A stretch of DNA of 64,000 nucleotides, taken from assembly GCA_024235795.1 (NCBI GenBank), contig JACKLR010000001.1, positions 1,798,001-1,862,000 on the forward strand. Reading direction: 5' to 3'. Numbering within the stretch: position 1 is the first letter of the stretch; every line of letters starts with the position of its first letter. Below are positions 56,126 to 64,000 of the stretch, one piece after another. The notes below the pieces were generated by a model. That model searched no databases. It had not been told where the DNA came from and saw only the letters and a list, made by a program, of their open reading frames with translations. The position numbers and the translations under genes are program-made. The stretch is from Burkholderiales bacterium. Lineage in GTDB: Bacteria > Pseudomonadota > Gammaproteobacteria > Burkholderiales > Nitrosomonadaceae.

Positions 56126-57715
56126 TTAATGTTTTAGTAAGGTTTGTATGTTCCGGCAGAAGCGGCCCTGGCCGGTATAGCTGTCGGCCAGATTGTCAAA
56201 GGCCAGCTGTGGCGAGGGGTGTTGATCGAGGCCTTTTTCAAGAATAGTCTTGACGGTGCGATAGCGCGGGTTGTGGTAATCCAACGCCCTTTGACAGGCA
56301 GCTTCAAGCCGGATGTTGCCGTACTTGTTTTTCAACCGGATCAGTCCCTGGGCTGCGCGCAGATTATCCAGCACCCGGTCGGCGAATAGTTGTCTGACCA
56401 GTTGATGGCAGTGTTTACCGATTGCCTCCGATTGTTTCAGACACCACTGAGGATCGCGCATTTTCCAGGCAATGGCTTCCGGCGGCAGATGGTCATCTGA
56501 AGTGGAACGTGCACCAGGGCGCGATTGCCGGGGATGTACAGCTACCAGTTCATGATCACGAAAAACCCGGATGGTCGCAGAACTGGCTTTTAACCAGAGC
56601 GACTGACCGATCAGTCTGAATGGCGCCGAGTACAGGCATTTCTCAAACTGCACATGACTATCCCGATGCACCTTGACCTTGTGCCAGCTGGCCAGTTCAG
56701 GCGGATTGGTCGGTAAAGGAGTCAACAGCGGTTGTTCCAGGCTGAAGCGTAACAAGGGTTTTTCATGGGTGGAACCATGAATACGGTTACCCGCTACATG
56801 GAATATCCAGTCATGCAATTGCCGGTTGGCATCCTGTAGATTCCGGAATTCGCGCAACGGTGTAAAACTGCGCTTGAGATACTTGATGCCCGATTCCACA
56901 CGCCCTTTTTTCTGCGGCTGTCGAGGTGGACAGGCATCGATTTTAAAACCATAACCCTCGGCACATTGCGCATATGCTCTTTGCACTTGAGGGTCATAGA
57001 TGCAGGCACGGGTAATTGCACATTTGGCGTTATCAATAATGATCCGTCCAGGAACGCCATTGAACCATTCGAAGGCATGGCGGTGACAATTCAGCCAGGT
57101 GTCAATCTTCTGGTTCAGGACAAGCTCGGCATACTGATGGCGACTCCAGCACAGTGTCATCAGAAAGAACCAGGTTTTAAGTTCTTCGCCCGTTCGGGTA
57201 TCAACCAGTCTTGGGCCTGTACCGAAGTCAACCTGCGCCGCTTCGGCAGGTTCAAACTCCAGATGCATGGTGGCATTGGGCTGTGTTGGCTTTAATGAGC
57301 GAACAAACCGATAAACAGAAGCGTAACTGCCGTCGAACCGATGGTTGCGCACCAGGGTCTGGTAGATAGTCTTGGCCTGCACACCGTTGGCAACCCACTG
57401 CGCGACAGTATCACGGTAGGGTTCAACGCAGGAACCTGTCGTTGCAGAGGATTGCTGTGCCGGTTGATTCAAGTACTGTGCAAGCATTTCATCATCCGGC
57501 AGATGACGGTCTGTATCCAGCCAGCCTTGTTGCAAGGCAATTTGCCGCAGCGCCTTGGCTTTGGGCCGACCTATCAGCCCAGCTCTGGCCAATGCCCGGT
57601 CGGAATCTCCGAGACGCATGCGGACTATGATTTGACGATATTCAAACATTTCGAATCTCCTGTTGCTCATGGTTATCCTCTGATAAAAAATCAACAGAAT
57701 AACCAGCAGTGACAA
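56126..57715 (-). CDS. istA: IS21 transposase IstA
   Basis: About 529 residues: HTH region, rve core with QVDFGTGPRLV, IIDNAKCAI and KKGRVESGIKYLKRSF (DDE), and a C-terminal beta-barrel. The best start is probably a few codons inside (ATG at 57670, MSNRRFEMFEYRQ, behind GGATAACC). It cleaves and joins IS ends. Complete. Confidence 0.9.
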   Translation of the reverse strand: MSLLVILLIFYQRITMSNRRFEMFEYRQIIVRMRLGDSDRALARAGLIGRPKAKALRQIALQQGWLDTDRHLPDDEMLAQYLNQPAQQSSATTGSCVEPYRDTVAQWVANGVQAKTIYQTLVRNHRFDGSYASVYRFVRSLKPTQPNATMHLEFEPAEAAQVDFGTGPRLVDTRTGEELKTWFFLMTLCWSRHQYAELVLNQKIDTWLNCHRHAFEWFNGVPGRIIIDNAKCAITRACIYDPQVQRAYAQCAEGYGFKIDACPPRQPQKKGRVESGIKYLKRSFTPLREFRNLQDANRQLHDWIFHVAGNRIHGSTHEKPLLRFSLEQPLLTPLPTNPPELASWHKVKVHRDSHVQFEKCLYSAPFRLIGQSLWLKASSATIRVFRDHELVAVHPRQSRPGARSTSDDHLPPEAIAWKMRDPQWCLKQSEAIGKHCHQLVRQLFADRVLDNLRAAQGLIRLKNKYGNIRLEAACQRALDYHNPRYRTVKTILEKGLDQHPSPQLAFDNLADSYTGQGRFCRNIQTLLKH

Positions 57716-57888
57716 AAAATCCGAACCCGAAATCCGGTGAATGCAGCCTAATCAAATGGCTCCATTATGGTGAAAATTAAGTGGCTCTATTACAGTGAAA
57801 TTTCACTGGTTCCATTATGGTGAAATTGGACTGGCTCTATAGGGGTGAAAACTGACATCTATTCCAAATTCATTTTTCTGTTTTTATC

Positions 57889-57918
57889 GCTTCCGTTTCC
57901 CGGCGGGCGGAAGCCGGG
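57889..57918. other. Candidate oriT hairpins ahead of mobC
   Basis: Two alternative stems overlap: GCTTCCG/CGGAAGC (57889-57914) and CCCGGC/GCCGGG (57899-57918). They lie 31 bases before mobC, on the relaxase side, the usual place of a transfer origin. The nick motif is not identified. Confidence 0.4.
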
Positions 57919-57948
57919 TGTGTATTGTTCAAGCAAAGGAGGTATTGA

Positions 57949-58320
57949 ATGCCCGAACACACACCAAAACAAACCTCGCCTTTTTGTCTGCGATTAACAA
58001 AAGAAGAACGCGCCATGCTTGAGCGCGAAGCCGCCGGATTGCCGCTCGGCGAATATGTCCGCCAGCGTGTTTTTGACGAGAATCGTATCAAACGCCGTAC
58101 AAGGAACAAACATCCGGTCAAAGATCACCAGATTCTCAGCCAGCTTCTGGGCGAACTGGGCCGTTCAAGACTGGCGAACAATTTGAATCAGTTGGCCAAG
58201 GCTGCCAATAGTGGTCTGTTGATTCTCACGCCGGAAGTCAAAACGGCGCTACTAAACGCTTGCGCCGATATCCGCCATATCCGGGAAACCCTCATGAAAT
58301 CCCTTGGGCTGGATAAATAA
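57949..58320 (+). CDS. mobC: Relaxosome accessory protein MobC-like
   Basis: 123 residues behind AGGAGG. N-terminal RHH-like region (CLRLTKEERAMLEREA then GLPLGEYVRQRVF) and C-terminal NNLNQLAKAANSGLL with ADIRHIRETLM, the MobC/MbeC pattern. It would bend oriT DNA for the relaxase encoded five bases downstream. Confidence 0.8.
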   Translation: MPEHTPKQTSPFCLRLTKEERAMLEREAAGLPLGEYVRQRVFDENRIKRRTRNKHPVKDHQILSQLLGELGRSRLANNLNQLAKAANSGLLILTPEVKTALLNACADIRHIRETLMKSLGLDK

Positions 58321-58325
58321 TTTCC

Positions 58326-59630
58326 ATGATTATCATCGCATCCCAGCGCGGCGGCGCGGCTAAGCTGGCCGCGCATCTGCTCAATGACCGGGATAACGAT
58401 CATGTCGAGTTGCACGAGGTCAGCGGCTTTTTGTCCGATACGCTGGACGGGGCTTTGCAGGAAGCACGCGCCCAGTCGATGGGCACGCGCTGCGATCAGT
58501 ATCTGTTTTCCGTCAGCTTGAATCCACCGGAGACGGAAAAAGTCGATATATCCGTTTTCGAACAGGCGATCAGCCGGATCGAGGAGCGCATGCATTTGCA
58601 GGATCAGCCGCGTGTCATCGTCTTCCATGAAAAAGAAGGCCGCCGCCATGCGCATTGCGTCTGGTCGCGCATCGACACGGCGCAGATGAAAGCCGTCAAT
58701 CTGCCGTTCTACAAAAACAGGCTTATGGAGATTTCAAAAGAAATCCATCTTGAACAGGGCTGGAAATTGCCTGCCGGACTAATCGAGCGTGAACAACGTA
58801 ATCCGCTCAATTTTACGCGGGCGCAATGGGAACAGGCCAGGCGACTGGATGACGATCCCAAGCACATCAAAGCCGCATTGAAAGAATGCTGGGCGGTTTC
58901 GGACAGCAAAAAAGCGTTTGAAAGCGCCTTGGAACAGCGAGGCTATAGCCTCGCCAAAGGCGACCGGCGCGGTTTTGTTGCCGTGGACTGGCGCGGAGAA
59001 GTCTATTCCCTGTCGAAATGGCTGGATGTCAAAACCAGAGCGCTCAAGGAACGGCTCGGCGATCCCGGGAAGCTTCCGACTGTCGCCGACACAATCGCAA
59101 AAACAGATAAACGACTTGTGGAACGGATGCAAAGCTTTACTGCGGAGATCAGGCAAAATAGCCGCACCCGCATGGAACCGCTACTGGAACAGAAATCACG
59201 GATGAAAACGCGGCACCGTAACGAACGGCACAATCTTGTTGAAGCGCAAAAACGACGCTGGCAGCAGGAAAGTGCAGACAAGCAAGCGAGATTGAACAAA
59301 GGCTTGCGTGGTCTGTGGGATCGCCTGACCGGACAACATGGCCGCACCAAAGATCAGAATGAACGGGAAGCCTGGCAGGCGTTTGTGCGCGACAGGCAAC
59401 AACGGGATGATTTGATCCAGCGCCAGCTTGAAGAACGTCAATCGTTGCAACGGAATATCGGCCATGTTCGGCATGAGCGGAACAATGAGATCGAACATCT
59501 GAAAACGATGATCTTTTCCGCATTGCCGCCGGAGATGAAAGCCCGGCTTCAGGAGCAGTTCAAACAGCGGCAATCGCGGCAGAACACACCGTCACACCGG
59601 CCCGGTCATGATTTTGACCTGTCGATGTAG
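58326..59630 (+). CDS. Relaxase/mobilization nuclease
   Basis: 434 residues. N-terminal relaxase domain: ASQRGGAAKLAAHLLN, FSVSLNPPE, and the metal-binding histidines in GRRHAHCVWSRID (about 110-122). The last 150 residues are charged and coiled-coil-like. It would nick oriT and carry a strand to a recipient through another element's conjugation machinery. MOBP membership is likely; the tyrosine was not pinpointed. With mobC it shows the region past the IS21 element is part of a mobilizable plasmid-like element. Confidence 0.82.
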   Translation: MIIIASQRGGAAKLAAHLLNDRDNDHVELHEVSGFLSDTLDGALQEARAQSMGTRCDQYLFSVSLNPPETEKVDISVFEQAISRIEERMHLQDQPRVIVFHEKEGRRHAHCVWSRIDTAQMKAVNLPFYKNRLMEISKEIHLEQGWKLPAGLIEREQRNPLNFTRAQWEQARRLDDDPKHIKAALKECWAVSDSKKAFESALEQRGYSLAKGDRRGFVAVDWRGEVYSLSKWLDVKTRALKERLGDPGKLPTVADTIAKTDKRLVERMQSFTAEIRQNSRTRMEPLLEQKSRMKTRHRNERHNLVEAQKRRWQQESADKQARLNKGLRGLWDRLTGQHGRTKDQNEREAWQAFVRDRQQRDDLIQRQLEERQSLQRNIGHVRHERNNEIEHLKTMIFSALPPEMKARLQEQFKQRQSRQNTPSHRPGHDFDLSM

Positions 59631-59644
59631 CAGCAGAGTGCGGC

Positions 59645-59947
59645 TTAGTGGGTGCGCGGCTCGAATTCGATTTTGACCGAATAACCCAGGGCGCGGGCGT
59701 AGTCCTCGACGGTCGCCAGTCTCGGCGAGATACTCGAATTCAGGCTTTCCAGCCGGGAGATATTGCTTTTTTTGGTGCCCAGCAGAGCAGCCATTTGTTC
59801 CTGCGTAACGCCCGCTCTTTTGCGCAAGGCGATCATCTGGCGTTTCATGTCGAACGCGGTGGAAAGCGCATCGTACTCGGCCTTGACCTCCGGGTCTTTC
59901 AGCGCCTTTTGCTTGAATGTGTCGAATGTTGGCCGTTTATGTGTCAT
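59645..59947 (-). CDS. higA: XRE-family antitoxin (HigA-like)
   Basis: 100 residues: helical N-terminus, then GVTQEQMAALLGTKKSNISR for the HTH and a C-terminal YARALGYSVKIEF. It follows the toxin gene and overlaps it by 11 bases, the reversed order of higBA loci. Confidence 0.8.
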   Translation of the reverse strand: MTHKRPTFDTFKQKALKDPEVKAEYDALSTAFDMKRQMIALRKRAGVTQEQMAALLGTKKSNISRLESLNSSISPRLATVEDYARALGYSVKIEFEPRTH

Positions 59948-60269
59948 CGCTTTGTACCTCTTTCGCTCGTTTTTGCGCCGTCTCCATCTGGCGCTTCGGG
60001 ATTTTGTTTCCCTTTTTAATCACCGTCATGAGAATGACGATTTCCCTGTTTTTGACGGTGCAAAACACCGACCGGGAAATGCCTTCGTGTCCTTTGGCCC
60101 GGATTTCAAACAATCCCCGGCCCAGCGGTGCGGTGTGAGGGCGTCCCAGATCGGGGCCGAATTCCTGGATCAGTTCCGCGATGCGCAGGAAGTTGGCAAG
60201 AATCCCCGGCGGCAACGCCAGGGTTTCCGCTTCGACCTTCTCGTTAAAGAACGTGATCGTCCATGCCAT
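59937..60269 (-). CDS. higB: HigB-like (Gp49) toxin
   Basis: About 110 residues from the ATG at 60269 (a TTG at 60284 is less likely). WTITFFNEKVEAETLALPPG, then GRPHTAPLGRGLFEIRAKGH and SRSVFCTV are the phage-derived Gp49/RelE toxin pattern. The gene is preceded by an 18-bp palindromic operator. Confidence 0.82.
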   Translation of the reverse strand: MAWTITFFNEKVEAETLALPPGILANFLRIAELIQEFGPDLGRPHTAPLGRGLFEIRAKGHEGISRSVFCTVKNREIVILMTVIKKGNKIPKRQMETAQKRAKEVQSDDT

Positions 60270-60276
60270 ATCCAAA

Positions 60277-60294
60277 GTTATCAAATATGATAAC
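60277..60294. promoter_or_regulatory. Palindromic operator of the higBA-like pair
   Basis: GTTATCAAATATGATAAC has perfect 7-base arms around AATA, eight bases upstream of the toxin ATG. It fits autoregulation by the XRE antitoxin. Confidence 0.6.
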
Positions 60295-60334
60295 TGTTGT
60301 CAAGTCCATTAACGCCTAACAGAAAGACAAACCC

Positions 60335-60850
60335 ATGAAGAAAACGTTCTTCAAAAAGAAGAAGCGGATACCGCTATTTCTTGTTCCAAAAGTACGCAAG
60401 CGGCATGTGCCGCCGATCTACAAAGACCATGAAACGGAATGGAAGCTTTTTGCCGAAGGTGCACTCAGGAACAAAATGTTTCACGATGATGTTTTAAACC
60501 GGGGGAGCAAATGTCTGGCCTGTGGCCAGCCGCTCATTACCGGCAAAACGAAATATCCGCATATCGAAAAACATCATCACTGTTATTTGAGGCTTTGTAC
60601 CGGCAATATCCTGCCGGACGATTCAGGCGACATTTACCGGGAAGCCAAAAACAACGAATTCCCGCATGTCCCTGATTGCAGGCAGTGCAAAACAACCACC
60701 CCCGATTATTACGAAGGGTGTATCAAAAAAATCTTCCCCGTGCATGGCAAATGTCATGGCCATATTCATGAAGTGGAGAAAGTTTTGTTTGACAAGCGCG
60801 CTAGAAAATTGCTGATTAATTTTTGTAGGTTACCATCATACCTAAAATAA
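60335..60850 (+). CDS. Cys/His-rich protein, HNH-like zinc ligand pattern
   Basis: 171 residues, basic N-terminus (KKTFFKKKKRIP). CLACGQPL, KHHHCYLRLC, CRQCKTTTPDYYEGC and HGKCHGHIHE give many ligands in an arrangement like HNH or treble-clef nucleases. No exact family recognised. It lies between a TA pair and the ParB-like/Dam genes. Confidence 0.5.
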   Translation: MKKTFFKKKKRIPLFLVPKVRKRHVPPIYKDHETEWKLFAEGALRNKMFHDDVLNRGSKCLACGQPLITGKTKYPHIEKHHHCYLRLCTGNILPDDSGDIYREAKNNEFPHVPDCRQCKTTTPDYYEGCIKKIFPVHGKCHGHIHEVEKVLFDKRARKLLINFCRLPSYLK

Positions 60851-61024
60851 TGGATATGGCAGTTTCGAATATTAAAATGTATTTTTTATAGAAAAGAGGT
60901 ATCAATAGCAAAGTCGATTAACTTTTTCTCTCATTTTAAAAATTTATGCATATTCATTGCATTATATATTTTTTTGAAGCAATCATAGTAAAATGATCTA
61001 AAAATTACACAATCTGGAGACAAA

Positions 61025-62411
61025 ATGAAGTGGCCTATTGAAGAACATGCAATCACCGATCTGTATTTGGATGATGAAAATATAAGAATTCCTGAGATAG
61101 GCAAAGCACAGGATGCTTTAATTAGGGATATGTTTGAAAATGAAAATGCTTTTGATCTTGTAAAAAGCTTTGTACAAAAAAAACGGACTGTTTCCTGATG
61201 AATTTCCACTTATTGTAAAAGATGGAAAAAAATTAGTTTGTATTGAAGGAAATCGTCGTTTGGCGGCACTCAAAGCTCTGAATGAGCCTGATATAGTGCC
61301 AAATTATAAAAACAGAATTGAGAAATTGGACAATCCTAGTATTACAAAAATTAGGGTAGTAATAGCCCCAAACAAAGAAGATGCAATTAAACACATAGCT
61401 AATAAACATACAAGCGATTATAAACGCCCATGGAAACCATTGCGTCAGGCTTACTTTTATAAAAGTCAATTAGATAACGGGAAAAGTATTAACAATCTTA
61501 AAATGGAATATCCAAATCAAGATATTCCAAAATTTATCAAAATGCTTGAAGCTCATCATTTTGTTAAATCTATAAAGTATGATGATGATGTTATAGCAGA
61601 AAAAATTCACGATGAAAGAAAATTTCCAATCACAAATCTTGAGAGAATTTATGAAACACCTTATGCTCGAAAATTTTTAGGCTTTGAATTTGATGAGAAT
61701 GGTTATTTCATTGGCAAAATAGGACTTGCAGAGTTTCAGAAAGCTTTTAAACGTATTGCGGAGGATGTTGCGAAAGGAGAAGTAGATTCTCGCAAACATA
61801 ATACTGCAAAAGCAATCAAAGCTTATCTGGATGCTTTTCCCAAAGAAAACAAACCAAATTTAACAACTTCCGGGAAATTTTCTAGCAAAGACGCTAAAGA
61901 AATTAAGTTATTAAAAAATGAGGTTAAAAGTAGGTATCGACAAAAAGAAAGTAGTCGATTATTTGATGTTCGGCAGGTACCGTACAATTTAGCAAGCACC
62001 TCTTTAAAGCTTGTTTACGATGAATTGAAGGCTATAAATATTAATACATTCCCCAACGCAACGCACGATTTACTCAGGAGTTTTTTGGAAGGTATTTTGG
62101 TTAAATACCTTAAAGAAACAAAGCAATTCGAAAATGTTCAGAAGGATAAAAAGCATAATCCCAAAATTGATGAAATGCTCAATTATCTTTTCTCTGACAA
62201 AGCAAAGTACCCGATTCATGATGAAAATATCAGAACTGCCGTAGAACAAATGAAAACTGATTATAGTAAACCATACTCTGTTGTTCGTTTGCATATGATG
62301 AATCACAACGAAAATGTCGCATCTACACGACTAGATGTTCTGTCCGTATGGGGAAAAATGGAAGGCCTTGTTAAAATACTTTTAGACCCGCCAAGAGAAA
62401 CAGATGATTAA
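61025..62411 (+). pseudogene. ParB-like domain protein, frame broken at an A8 tract
   Basis: From ATG 61025 (SD GGAGA) the frame gives LYLDDENIRIPEIGKAQDAL and DMFENENAFDLVKSFVQK, then meets eight A residues at 61176-61183 and stops soon after. The other frame, from 61184 on, continues NGLFPDEFPLIVKDGKKLV and CIEGNRRLAALKALNEP, which is the ParB/Srx-like nucleotide-binding core. With seven As the two would be one frame of about 462 codons. It overlaps the Dam-like gene by 8 bases. The tract may be a sequencing error, true mutation or slippage site. Confidence 0.7.
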
Positions 62412-63258
62412 TATTGTTAAGAAGATAAAAAAACACAACAGTCCTTTACGCTATCCTGGCGGTAAGTCGATCTTGTCAGGTTTTTTTCTGGATTTAATAG
62501 ATGAGAATAATATGGCAGGCTGTACCTATGTTGAGCCTTATGCTGGTGGAGCAGGCTCGGCCCTTTCCTTATTATATTTGGAGAAAGTGGATAATATTCT
62601 TATCAATGACTTGGATAAGGCCATATATTCGTTTTGGAAGTCGATTGTAACTTATTCGGGTCAATTCATAGAAAAGATTGAAGAAGTGGAACTAAATATT
62701 GAAGAGTGGAGAAAACAAAAGGAAATATATCAAAGCAAAACATCAGACGCGTTTGCTCTTGGATTTTCGGCTTTTTATCTGAATAGAACCAACCATTCAG
62801 GGATTTTAAATGGTGGACCTATTGGGGGGCTTGAGCAAAAAGGAAATTGGAAAATAGACGCTCGTTTTAACAAAGATAGTCTTATACAAAAAATAAGAAA
62901 AATATCGCTTTATAAAAATAGAATAAAAGTTAGCAATAAGGACGGTATAAAGCTATTACGATCTCTCAAAAAAGATAAAAATACGCTGATTTATTTAGAT
63001 CCTCCATACTTTGATAAAGGTAGCAGCCTCTATTTGAATCATTATAAGCCTTTAAACCATGAACAGCTTCGTGATGAATTGAATAGAGCAAATTCAAAAT
63101 GGGTATTAACCTATGACCATGTTCCAGAAATTTCAGAATTGTATAAAACAAGACAAAATTATTTATTCACACTTAATTATAGTGCAGATAAACCCAAAGT
63201 AGGAAAGGAGGTTTTAGTTCTATCAGAAACATTAAGATTTCCATCTGAATATTTATAA
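62404..63258 (+). CDS. DNA adenine methylase (Dam/D12 class)
   Basis: 284 residues. SPLRYPGGKSIL (AdoMet/N-terminal motif), YVEPYAGGAGSALSLLYLE (motif I), ILINDLDKAIYSFW, and LIYLDPPYFDKGSSLY (DPPY catalytic motif). It methylates N6 of adenine. The upstream ParB-like partner overlaps it, and no nuclease with PD-(D/E)XK motif is adjacent, so it may be an anti-restriction methylase or part of an unrecognised pair. AT-rich like its partner, unlike the relaxase genes nearby. Confidence 0.85.
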   Translation: MINIVKKIKKHNSPLRYPGGKSILSGFFLDLIDENNMAGCTYVEPYAGGAGSALSLLYLEKVDNILINDLDKAIYSFWKSIVTYSGQFIEKIEEVELNIEEWRKQKEIYQSKTSDAFALGFSAFYLNRTNHSGILNGGPIGGLEQKGNWKIDARFNKDSLIQKIRKISLYKNRIKVSNKDGIKLLRSLKKDKNTLIYLDPPYFDKGSSLYLNHYKPLNHEQLRDELNRANSKWVLTYDHVPEISELYKTRQNYLFTLNYSADKPKVGKEVLVLSETLRFPSEYL

Positions 63259-63302
63259 ACACTTTATCAACCTCATCTTAAAGCTTATCTATCTTTTACA
63301 GA

Positions 63303-63464
63303 TTACCAGAAGACCAATTTCCACAAGGCCCGTTCAAATTCATCGAGATTGTCGTTGTCAACCAGCTTGGTGACATAATCTGCATGATCGGCCAAGTCGT
63401 TCATCATGCTGGCATATTTTTTCATCTGTGTACCGGCCTGTCCAATTTGTTCTGACGTGGGCAT
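63303..63464 (-). CDS. Small helical protein downstream of the resolvase
   Basis: A short frame of about 53 residues, MPTSEQIGQAGTQMKKYASM then MNDLADHADYVTKL and DEFERALWKLVFW. AAAAGGAA precedes the ATG at 63464; an alternative start at 63482 overlaps the recombinase stop as ATGA. Probably translated with the recombinase; no family recognised. Confidence 0.5.
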   Translation of the reverse strand: MPTSEQIGQAGTQMKKYASMMNDLADHADYVTKLVDNDNLDEFERALWKLVFW

Positions 63465-63478
63465 GGCAGGGTTCCTTT

Positions 63479-64000
63479 TCATCCACGGTTAATGGCGCGG
63501 GAGAGGGTTCGGGGGCAGACGGAAAGGTTTTCGGCGAGTTCGGTGATGGTCGTGCAAGGATTGCTGTCCAGTAGCTGCCGCGCCTTGACGATATCGGATT
63601 CAATCAGCTTGTGCGGCCTACCCAGCGTCTTGCCGCGTTTTTTGGCGGCGGCCAGCCCTTCCTTCGTCCTCTGGCTTAGCGTCTGGCGTTCCCATTCAGC
63701 CAAGGCTGCGGCGATCACATAAAGCAGCTTGCCTTCCGGCGTGGTGGTGTCGAAGTTTTGTGTCAATGATTTGAACTGAACCTCGCGCCGGTGCAATTTC
63801 TCCAGCTCGCTGAGTGCATCGAGCACCGAGCGGAACGCCCGGTCGAGCGACGATACCACCAGCACGTCGCCGGGCTTGAGCTGCGCCGTCACTTGTTCGT
63901 AAACAGGCCGGTGTTTCTTCACCGCCGATACGCCGTCCTCGATAAAAACCTCGTCGCATTCTTTTTCCAACGCCAGAATCTGGCGGTCGATCAACTGCCT
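63479..64000 (-). CDS. Serine recombinase (resolvase/invertase family), 5' end outside window
   Basis: The frame runs off the right edge. Visible are GDVLVVSSLDRAFRSVLDAL, TQNFDTTTPEGKLLYVIAAA, EWERQTLSQRTKEGLAAAKKRG and a C-terminal HTH (TTITELAENLSVCPRTLSRA), the order of Tn3-type resolvases. The catalytic serine near the N-terminus is beyond base 64000. It may resolve multimers of the mobilizable element or control inversion. Confidence 0.85.
   Translation of the reverse strand, partial: RQLIDRQILALEKECDEVFIEDGVSAVKKHRPVYEQVTAQLKPGDVLVVSSLDRAFRSVLDALSELEKLHRREVQFKSLTQNFDTTTPEGKLLYVIAAALAEWERQTLSQRTKEGLAAAKKRGKTLGRPHKLIESDIVKARQLLDSNPCTTITELAENLSVCPRTLSRAINRG

Larger units (their letters stand above)
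55249..57857. mobile_element. IS21 family insertion sequence with 5-bp target duplication
   Basis: Left end TGTCAAATTTCACCC and right end (reverse complement) TGTCAGTTTTCACCCC, each followed by repeats of a GGAGCCA/TGGCTCC unit, bracket istA and istB. TCTAT at 55244-55248 is repeated at 57858-57862. It looks intact. Confidence 0.88.

Noticed and set aside
56966..57295. Plus-strand frames opposite istA
   Set aside because: Shadows of the IstA coding strand; the IstA reading has full DDE motifs.

Overview
The window looks like a betaproteobacterial chromosome, most likely a Nitrosomonas-like ammonia oxidiser. That assignment rests on overall resemblance of the housekeeping proteins (gpmA, zapD, a NifS-type desulfurase) and could not be checked by search. 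No rRNA, convincing tRNA or CRISPR array was seen.

Layout. (1) 1-7885: a compact plus-strand run of ordinary genes (nucleotidyltransferases, cysteine desulfurase, HIT protein, fatty-acid desaturase, gpmA, DNA glycosylase, two GTPases), several joined by ATGA overlaps. (2) 8260-45523: a roughly 37-kb integrated island bounded by a perfect 25-bp direct repeat (attL 8260-8284, attR 45499-45523), with its tyrosine integrase next to attR. At the attR end it carries a replication/regulation module (integrase, DUF6499-like protein, AlpA, AAA ATPase, Rep_trans-like initiator). The rest is mostly defence-type cargo: a type I restriction-modification operon with a frameshifted hsdM and three extra downstream genes, a second recombinase cassette, and three different TIR-domain effectors within about 12 kb (TIR-nSTAND-FGE, TIR-membrane protein with a membrane partner, TIR-NTPase-Nudix). 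Three small relics of another tyrosine recombinase lie between cargo blocks, and an IS701-type element sits upstream of a decayed paralogue pair. (3) 45642-47902: chromosomal zapD and a patatin-like phospholipase gene broken by one in-frame stop. (4) 46490-54905: decayed and intact insertion sequences mixed with an AAA/DUF4143 ATPase and three toxin-antitoxin loci (RHH/ParE, MNT with truncated HEPN, FitAB). One IS relic contains a 143-bp multi-hairpin insertion that resembles a HEARO/omega-RNA element. Another IS copy carries a 358-bp IS21-like deletion derivative with a 7-bp target duplication. (5) 54907-64000: part of a mobilizable element: integrase relic, an intact IS21 family element with 5-bp target duplication, possible oriT, mobC, relaxase, higBA-like pair, a zinc-ligand/HNH-like protein, a ParB-like plus Dam-like methylase pair (the first broken at an A8 tract), and a serine recombinase running off the end.

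How it fits together. The island is an accessory platform: an integrase and a replication module carry a crowded set of nucleotide- or NAD-targeting immune effectors and restriction genes, with signs of repeated acquisition and decay. The most interesting candidates are the TIR-NTPase-Nudix fusion, the TIR-membrane/membrane partner pair, the TIR-nSTAND-FGE protein whose C-terminus looks like a diversity-generating-retroelement variable region, the gene pair following hsdS, and the solo omega-RNA-like insertion. All functional readings come from motif recognition by eye.
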